From NCBI GenBank assembly GCA_963576475.1, contig OY754990.1, positions 6,708,751 to 6,772,750 on the forward strand: a stretch of DNA of 64,000 nucleotides. The letters run 5' to 3'. Both the position numbers and the translations under genes were made by a program. Below are positions 56,829-64,000 of this stretch, in pieces (the stretch's first letter is position 1; every line of letters begins with the position of its first letter). The notes under the pieces are model-generated. The model was not told the origin of the DNA and did not search any database. It saw only the letters and a program-made list of their open reading frames with translations. Source of the DNA: Molanna angustata. Taxonomy: Eukaryota > Arthropoda > Insecta > Trichoptera > Molannidae.

Positions 56829-57150
56829 TTACGATTACGATTAAAATTTACGATTAATTAGAAAAATTAGATTAGAAAAATTACGATTTTTGAGTTAATA
56901 ATGCAGACATGTTGTGTTTATCAATATGATAATGAATATATGACAGTGAAACAACAACACATGTGCTGTATCTCTCGCAATTATAGAGATATTGTACTGA
57001 GAATTGGAGACGACATGAATATTGATAAGCACAACATTTTTGCATAATTAACTCAAAAATCAGAATTTTTGACTTATGTTGTTGTTCTCGCAAACAAGCG
57101 ATAATATTTGGGCTACGACTATTTACACGACTCAACCATAGACGAAAACC
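56829..57150. other. No gene recognised
   Basis: Begins with ACGATTACGATTA repeats. A 93-codon minus frame (57162-56881) is unsupported. Confidence 0.4.
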
Positions 57151-57154
57151 AAAA

Positions 57155-57393
57155 ATAACCACAGAAAACGCAGATAAATCAAGTTATAAAAATATTTACC
57201 TTTTTTTATACTTTGTTATAATTGTAGATCTCGATGAAAAAAATGATTTATAAAATTAAGTAAATGTAATAAGATGCCAATATTATTTATTTTTTCTTCA
57301 AGTTGGTTTCCATGATGCATTTATGACCATTGAAAAAATGACAAAGGTAAATATTTTTGTATTTTGATTTATCTGCGCTTTCTATGGTTATAA
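57155..57393. mobile_element. Inverted-repeat element (foldback) with about 49-bp arms
   Basis: Left arm ATAACCACAGAAAACGCAG...ATATTTACC and right arm GGTAAATATTTTTG...CTTTCTATGGTTAT are reverse complements with few mismatches around a 140-bp centre. Confidence 0.6.
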
Positions 57394-58045
57394 ATGACCT
57401 AAAAACATAGACGACGTCAGAAAATTTGTCGTGTAAATAGACACTTTTTGGCGGGAAAACGCTTTTCCTGCCAATTCCGGTCGTAAAAATAGTGGCACCG
57501 TAATATTTGAATTGCTCTCCGCCAACTTCGAACGCATGCCAGTCGAACGCGCTGAGTGCTCAATATCGCCGTGACACATCGTTACAGGAAAAGTCATCAG
57601 TATTATTTATAAACGTGAATTCCAATTTGATCCCTTTTCATTGAACCGTGATTCAACTCAAATGTCAAATTGAACCGGCGACGGTGGTAGTTAACACTGT
57701 AGGACTTTCTGTAGTACTTACAAAGTACTTTTAAAAACAACATAATATTAAAAGCGATTTAATTAATAAGGATTATCGATCAATGTCAAAAAGTAGCAAT
57801 AGTTAGAATTTGACAGTATTATCGAGTGGCGCGCATACTGTTCTGAGGTCATGAAAACCAACTGAACAAAACTAAATTCGATGCTGTCGTATGAAATAGA
57901 GCTCAAAATCGAGATCGACTGAACTAGGGTTCAAATATTTTTATAAATAAGCTTTCAGTTGAACGTGGACTAAGACTTTGAACCTGGTTCAATTGAACCG
58001 TGATTCAACCACGAATCGAGAATTTTTTATAAATAACCATAGAAT
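57378..58045. mobile_element. MITE-like element with CTATGGTTAT ends
   Basis: Left end CTATGGTTATAAATGA and right end TTATAAATAACCATAG are inverted, and TTGAACCGTGATTCAA occurs near both ends (57641 and 57996). No transposase. The left end is shared with the adjoining foldback. Confidence 0.5.
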
Positions 58046-58224
58046 AATAATGGTATAGAATACTCTTTAGCCTGCAGTAAACGCGACTGCTTTATGTTGA
58101 CTAATTTGGTCAACATTTTGCTACGAGCATTCAGTAATCATTTGGCCGTCTGCGTGATACGTTCTCCAAATAGGGATTTTTTTAACTGCTTGCAAAAGTA
58201 TTATTATTGTTATTTTTTCTTTTT

Positions 58225-58398
58225 ATTTATATAAAAAATGAATATGTCCTTGTTAAACAAGTACATATACATCTTCCTACGATCTCTAAAATAAGCAAAT
58301 AAATGCTTGTGCTTAGGTGAACGAAATCGGTCGAGGCAGGATTCGAACTCGCGACCACTGGATTACTATCCCAGCGCGCTAACCGCTCTGCCACCGAC
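58225..58398 (-). mobile_element. tRNA-derived SINE, copy 4
   Basis: Minus strand: GGTCGGTGGCAGAGCGG head, anticodon loop region ATAGTAA, B box AGTTCGAATCC, the family body and an A-rich tail toward 58225. Confidence 0.9.
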
Positions 58399-58429
58399 CT
58401 ATTTACGCAGTCATAACGAGTAGTACTAT

Positions 58430-58960
58430 AAAGAAATGAATAAAATTCAGTCAGTTTTCAATGCTGCAGTTAGGCTCATCACTGGAGCCTCCAAATTTTC
58501 TCACCATCTTCGCAATCTACATTGGCTTAAAGTCCCCGAAAGAATTGAATATAAGCTCTGTCTCATAATCTTTAAAGCACTTCGTGGTATGGCTCCTACT
58601 TACCTCTCCGAACTGTGCATTCCGCTTTCAATAAATGACAGACAATCATCACTTCGTTCTGCTTCTTCATCCATGGTTGGGAAATTAGTTGAAATAAACA
58701 GGGTGCACACAACTAATTTCGGTGATCGTGCATTTGCTGTGGCAGGACCAAATGCATGGAATAAGCTCCCACACACCCTCAGACAAACCGAAAATATATC
58801 TTCGTTCAGAAAAAAAACTCAAAACGCACCTTTTTCGCAATTCTTACCAGAGCCAAAATGATACAACGTAATTAATTTTCAGCGCACTTGAGGTGAGATA
58901 TTTCACAAAAACGGTGCTATATAAATTATCCAATTTTTTTTTATAGGAACAATGTCTACC
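58430..58960 (+). pseudogene. L2-like LINE 3' fragment (RT C-terminus and tail)
   Basis: 141-codon frame with VFNAAVRLITGASKFSHH, LKVPERIEYKLCLIIFKALR, APTYLSELCIPL, and FGDRAFAVAGPNAWNKLPHT, the well-known end of L2/CR1-type LINE proteins. The 3' UTR has CGGTGCTATATAAATTAT, like L2 3' ends. 5' truncated and adjacent to SINE copy 4. Confidence 0.85.
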
Positions 58961-59125
58961 AGCAGAGTCATACATATATTGACACGAGCCGGCCAATAAA
59001 ACTGCTTCACTTTTTCAGCGAGGTATTGTATGGGAATATGAGTATTCTATAGTTTTATTATTATTCTATGTAAATAACATTCCATCTACAAAATAATCAA
59101 TAGCAATTTTGACTATCCAGCACTC

Positions 59126-59587
59126 ATCAGAGACAAGGCCGTAGCCAGAAAATAATTTCGGGGGGAGGGGGGGGGATTTAGCTTAGTGGAACAATAGAAA
59201 CAAGTCGCCCCGCATGCGTATCCCCGTGCGAGTACCAAGCGAGCATAAAGCACAGTCATCCTAAGTAATAAAGCAATGATAGTATTAATGTGTGTGTTTG
59301 TCTCACGCGTCCTTGAAAAATAAGAACATCTAAAAATTTAATGTATGTGCGAGCATGTACCAGTATACCTGACGCAGTGTCACGCTAAAAAAATGTCATA
59401 AAAATGCTGACTTATTAAATATATTTCAATAATTATATTTCTCAAACAAAATTTGAAATGGGTGCACCGTATGTAACTGCAGTCTCATAGTTACTTACTA
59501 AAGAAATATCTTCTTTTTTTCATTTCGGGGGGGGGGGTCAAGGGGGATTGATCCCCCCCCCCCCCGGCCCTTGGCCTTGACCAGAGA
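59126..59587. mobile_element. Small non-autonomous hAT-like element (446 bp)
   Basis: 59134-59579 begins CAAGGCC and ends GGCCTTG, with 8-bp flanks ATCAGAGA and ACCAGAGA (one mismatch). Long G and C runs lie near the two ends. No coding capacity. An 8-bp duplication is typical of hAT. Confidence 0.65.
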
Positions 59588-59589
59588 CA

Positions 59590-59880
59590 CAGTTTTTAAT
59601 TGTGTTTTCAGTCTGGATCTGTGAGACGATTAATATCTTAAGTCTCCAGAATGTGTCAACTTGCTTGTTATTGGGTGCGTGTTAAATTAACATTTACCTG
59701 ACATGGTACCTGTTAGTTGCCCGAGAAGTAATATTAAATTAAATAACTAATGTGTATATGTAATTCTGTAATTTTACTTCACTTATAAGCACGGTATGTA
59801 ATTTTCTCTTTGTATTTTTGTTGTTAAAGGCTTATGCCGTAAATAAATCAAATAAATAAATAAACGCATATAAATGTATA
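59590..59880 (+). repeat. CR1/L2-like LINE 3' tail
   Basis: Ends with GGCTTATGCCGTAAATAAATC and (AAAT)n, a short stem then tetranucleotide tail like that of the LINE at 12.4 kb. Confidence 0.55.
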
Positions 59881-60084
59881 AACAAACATACTTGCAACTG
59901 TAGAAATATTCGTATGTTATATTAATTTTTTTATATTTCCAACTGTCGATTCGTTCATGAGAATTCAATTCTCTAAATGAATCGACATTATTAAGCCAAG
60001 ATGCGTGTACGAAGGAACATTTTGTATGGCGTAGTGGACTTTTTGCATGCTAATAACACCAACTAGAGGCCTCGCAGCATATAT

Positions 60085-61150
60085 GTTCCATACAGTGGCG
60101 GCTCCCCCAAAGGGAATTCATTATTTTAATTCTGGAAATTCATTATTTTTTTTAAATAAATGTGTTTCCACCTTACGGTTGTAATAGTAAAATACTGCAA
60201 TAGTTCGTTTCATACAGCGAGATTCTATGAAAAATTTTGTTCCGCGGGCACAATGTGCTTGCGCCCGAAGAACTGTATGTAAACTCATAGAATTGATTTT
60301 AATGCCGCAGTGCAATATGATTCGAAATGTATGGAGCTCTCGGGCACGTTCCTATATATGTTCATGAATTTACCGGAATATACTACTATACAACAATCTC
60401 GTATATTTTGGTCTAAACGATTAAATTGAATTAGTGTGTTTATGAACACGATTAATATTAGTATGTTTATGAAGACGTCTGCGGCGTCTGCGCACTTCGG
60501 TCAGCTCGTCAGCTGAGAGCTGAAAGCTGATGACAGCGCGCCATTTTGCATGTTGTTTTTGCAGAGTGACGAATTGCGGTTAATATTTTTAATGATAATT
60601 TTTGACAATAGTACACGGTGAATAGTATACATAATTTAATTTCGCGTTACTTTAATTACGATGATCGTGTGAATGTGAAAAAATAAGGGCCTCGCGGACA
60701 TTCATCTCATTATCTCAAATTAGTAGGTACTTGTAAATCACGTAAATATATTCGAAGTTTTAATATAAATATGTAACAAAAAACGTCATGGCTTTGCAGA
60801 TGTAGTGAAAAGAATGCGTATTGCGGGTGTAGTGAATGTTGTTTTCCGTGTTTACTTTTTGACAATAATTCTGATGTAGGTATTAATTCTGACTCTGACA
60901 AAAACAACTAAATCCAACATGTATGATATATGATCCACCGACCCCCTTTTTTTCAGGTATTGTAATTGCAGCTTAACAGGAGAATGATGATAAACACTGA
61001 TCATATGCATGAAAATATTTTTTTCACCTGTGTCGATATTTCACAAGTGTAGGTACTGAATATTTTCTCCTTTCAAATACTCATTTCCTTTCAAGAAAAA
61101 AAATCGAGCCCCTCTAATATTTTAGGTCTTCAGCCGCCACTGGTTCCATA
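60085..61150. mobile_element. Non-autonomous hAT-like element (1050 bp) with perfect 8-bp duplication
   Basis: 60093-61142 has terminal inverted repeats CAGTGGCGGCT and AGCCGCCACTG and is flanked by GTTCCATA on both sides. A plus-strand stretch at about 60785-60910 encodes TSWLCRCSEKN and CCFPCLLFDNN, reminiscent of the TTF-type zinc finger at the start of some hAT transposases; the rest of the transposase is absent. It sits beside a dispersed repeat. Confidence 0.85.
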
Positions 61151-61380
61151 CATGGATTTACTCAGAATTCGGAGTAGAACATTTAATGTGAGTTTTGTGT
61201 ATCTGTGTGTCTGTCCGTCCCCCCTTATAACTTTTGATCCGCTCATTATACTCAGAATTGTGAATTTTTGTTTCAGTCAGGGTTTATCAACTTTTGAAAT
61301 TTTGGTTTATTTTTCCATGTATCTCAGAAACCATAAAAGCTAGAACGCTGAAATTTGGTCTTAACATAGACAAATACAAT
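61151..61380 (-). repeat. Dispersed repeat, copy reversed
   Basis: Contains GTCTGTCCGTCCCCCCTTATAAC and CTTTTGATCCGC, AGTCAGGGTTTATCAAC, the reverse of 42940-43140 and 62930-63145. Confidence 0.7.
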
Positions 61381-61896
61381 ATCTGAAATTAGTTTTTTTA
61401 AAAAATTCCAGAGTTTCTCGAACATTTTTTACTAAGAAAAATATTTTTTTATGATAAATTTATGAGTTTAACTGCCTATATTTCCATTTTTTTTTTAAAT
61501 ATCAAAAAAAGCCGAAACACCCCAACTAGATAATTTAATTTTCTATAAAAAAATATTAACATTGTATTACCACATCTCAAATTTTTTTTAACAATTTTTA
61601 TAAAAATTGAATTTAGTGACGACATTGTTTCATACAAATTGTATGGCAGTCGCCTACACACAATATCTAAGAAGACTTAATTGTTTGATACTTAATCTCC
61701 AAACATACATACATACCATCATGCTGTTTTGATTTTCTGGGTAGGATCAAAGGACTAACCTCCATACTATCATATCTTGACATACATACCTAGGTACATG
61801 TGTTGTGTAGAAAACCAAAGATCTTAAAATATTAAATAATTTGTATTTATGGGTTTATAGTTTGGTACTTATTCTTCAACTATACATACTATCGCT
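61381..61896. other. No gene recognised
   Basis: AT-rich, unassigned. Confidence 0.4.
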
Positions 61897-62664
61897 ATCG
61901 AGAGTTGGATCTCATGTGTTTTTTTTTTTTTTTTTATTTATTTACTTTTCAACATAATTTCATTTATAAAAGATCCCACTAACCATATATGGTTATCAGT
62001 GGGTTTCTATATCATACAATATATGTGCTAACTTAAACTAACCAACAATGACAAAAAGAAATGAAATGGGTTTGACAATATAAAAATGTTTTGATAGATC
62101 CAAAAACAACACTAGAATAAAAACAACAACAAAAAAAAACATATAGAAGAAAACCCAAAAAATACAATAGAGTAAGAACAAAATCAAAAGGAAAAGTAAT
62201 AAAATAATAAAAATAAAAGGAAGGAAGAGACCATTATTCGTTAAAAATGATTTTTTTACAGGATCTTTTGTGTTACATGCAACTAGTATTTTATTTTGTT
62301 TACATCCATTGCGGGCCTGTTGTGTCTATATGGGCCACGTTGTGTGGTGGGTATGGAGGGGGTGATGCAAGGAGGGGAGGGCAGGACCCAAGTAGTATGG
62401 AGATGTTATCTGAAGTTGGCGATCACCTGAGACTCCCCTCTACCCACGTGGTCAGTCACCATACCTTATATTACTCGCTAAAGAACGTATCATACATTTA
62501 TATTTCACTAGTGTTAATAATATAACGTAAATTATTAACAAACAACCGATAAGGATGGAACAAAATGTCGGAGTTGTCCAAGAAGAAGATGACCCCGACT
62601 GTTGTGTGCGACGGTCTGAAAGAGGGGTATTTATTTAGTAGTCGCATGAGATCCAACTGTCGAT
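61897..62664. mobile_element. Region bounded by a 20-bp inverted repeat
   Basis: ATCGAGAGTTGGATCTCATG at 61897-61916 and its reverse complement with one mismatch at 62645-62664. The inside has a poly-T start, an A-rich block at 62100-62230 and a GC-richer part at 62290-62460. No transposase; no clear target duplication. Confidence 0.4.
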
Positions 62665-62924
62665 GGATGTAGTATTTATGAATTTCATGTGTTACATTTA
62701 CATGCAACTAGTAATATTATTGTCATAGTAAAATGTAAATGAAAATATATATACGCCTGGTATTATGCATTCAGTATAACTTTTGAGATATGCAATAAAA
62801 TGTGAAACAGGAGTCTCGTTAATATCGTTAATATCTGTACGTGTGTCAGGGGCGATACTAGGACCTTCGAGCCACGCAACCCTGGACAAAAATAATTATT
62901 TTTTAATCGTATATATTTTTACAA

Positions 62925-63150
62925 ATTTTCAGCGTTTTAATTTTTATGGTTTTTGAGATATATAGAAAAATATAGTGAAAATTCAAATGTTGATAACCCC
63001 TGACTGAAAAAAAAATTCAAAATTATAAGTATAAAAGTATTGTAGGCCTATAGTTTTCTATATATTCTGAAATTTTGGGCTCTGTGCGTAGAGCGGATCA
63101 AAAGTTATAAGGGAAACACACACACACACAGAGAAATAAATTCTCTTGAA
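62925..63150 (+). repeat. Dispersed repeat, third copy
   Basis: TTGATAACCCCTGACTG, GTAGGCCTATAG, GAGCGGATCAAAAGTTATAAG and a CACACACA run, matching 42940-43140. Confidence 0.75.
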
Positions 63151-64000
63151 CAAATCGACAGTTGGATTACGCCAGCAAAAAAATATTTGTTTTAAAAATA
63201 TCATATACGAATAAAACGAACCACTAGAAATATAAAAATATGATTCTTAATATGTAGAAGAATGTATTTTTTTAGAGATAATTAATAAAATTGGATTAGG
63301 ACTTACATTGTCGTTAACATTATTTGCGAAATAAAACGAAACACTTAAAACACACAGAATTATAATAAATAACGCATTCTTTTCAAGAGATAAAATTGAT
63401 TCAATTTGATGTTTACCAAAAGAATGAAATGAAACTAAAGAATTCAATTGATTTGAATTATATCGATTGGTGACGTTTTATAGAATTCAATAAAAATCCT
63501 GTACAATTCCAAACGGTGCGTTGGAAAAAAATGTGCAATTCCCGCAAAAAGTATCGTAATTAGGACAACCCATTTGGTTTTATAAACATACCTATATATT
63601 AAAATAACGTTTTTGAGACCTCATAAGTAAGATTTAAATTAGGTGTTGGTCTTAAATTAGTAATTAAATCCTTTTTGTCATGAAATGATAGTGTTTCTAA
63701 CCTGTCATATGACATTATTTCCTGTAGACATCTCAACGAACTGTAGACATTACAACATAAGTATCCACAACAGATTTATCCATAATGAAACTAAAAAAAC
63801 CAAAAGTAAATGAATACCAAAAATACTAGCATATAAAATACTATAATTATATTCACAATACCGTAAATTAACCATACCCCAAAAGAAAACTTTAATGCTA
63901 ATGTAAATAGACATGAATATCGTGCATTTTGCGAAATGCAACATAATAAAGGTTAGTTAAGTACACAATAATTAAATTATTACCTATACTAACAACGCAA
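63151..64000. other. No gene recognised
   Basis: AT-rich to the window end. ATCGACAGTTGGAT at 63157 repeats the end motif of the 61.9-62.7 kb region. Confidence 0.4.

Noticed and set aside
57388..57597. 69-codon minus-strand ORF
   Set aside because: Falls inside a MITE-like element and has no domain.
62247..62525. 92-codon plus-strand ORF in a GC-richer patch
   Set aside because: No similarity to any family I recognise, and the start lies in low-complexity sequence.

Overview
The window looks like a piece of an insect (arthropod) nuclear genome. It is strongly AT-rich, has very long AT and tetranucleotide microsatellites, carries a tRNA-Thr-like SINE family, and is packed with element types common in insect genomes: CR1/Jockey-like, I-clade, RTE and L2-like non-LTR retrotransposons, Penelope-like elements, Ty3/gypsy and BEL/Pao LTR elements, and small hAT-like and foldback DNA transposons. 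The order cannot be fixed from the sequence. I see no confidently intact host gene; the only host-like coding sequence is a decayed C2H2 zinc-finger array at 3.9-6.1 kb with a fragment at 11.2-11.4 kb.

Layout. 1-3.8 kb: LTR-like repeat, a 430-bp AT microsatellite, LINE tail. 3.87-11.4 kb: zinc-finger pseudogene broken by a nonsense codon, SINEs, a LINE tail and two head-to-head Penelope-like copies. 12.1-37.7 kb: one old I-clade element on the minus strand, opened by two large insertions: a full-length 6.9-kb CR1/Jockey-like LINE (12.37-19.28 kb) and a gypsy element (19.53-33.15 kb). The gypsy is itself split by a BEL/Pao element (21.39-29.22 kb) and by a solo LTR (31.66-32.89 kb), and the BEL gag is split by a SINE. 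Reading frames and short target-site duplications let most of the order be read directly. 38-48 kb: foldback element, SINE dimer, a second solo LTR and many RTE 3' fragments, then an 844-bp essentially perfect Penelope palindrome. 48.3-54 kb: third LTR copy interrupted by a second Penelope family, plus LINE fragments. 54.3-56.2 kb: 79-bp satellite. 56.3-64 kb: gypsy fragment, MITEs, L2-like fragment, two hAT-like elements and dispersed repeats.

Most notable signals. (a) The intact LINE has ORF1 and ORF2 in a -1 relation, with a correctly phased A AAA AAC heptamer exactly where ORF2 opens and no ATG in ORF2 before about codon 164, which suggests programmed -1 frameshifting. (b) Four copies of a hammerhead-ribozyme-like motif lie in the Penelope repeats, and a decayed relative lies in the second Penelope family. 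(c) The BEL element has lost the RNase H and integrase cores yet keeps one 871-codon frame, with its primer-binding region triplicated in tandem. (d) The nest is four levels deep. Apart from the LINE and possibly small RNAs, most coding sequence here is decayed, and nothing suggests these elements act together as a pathway.
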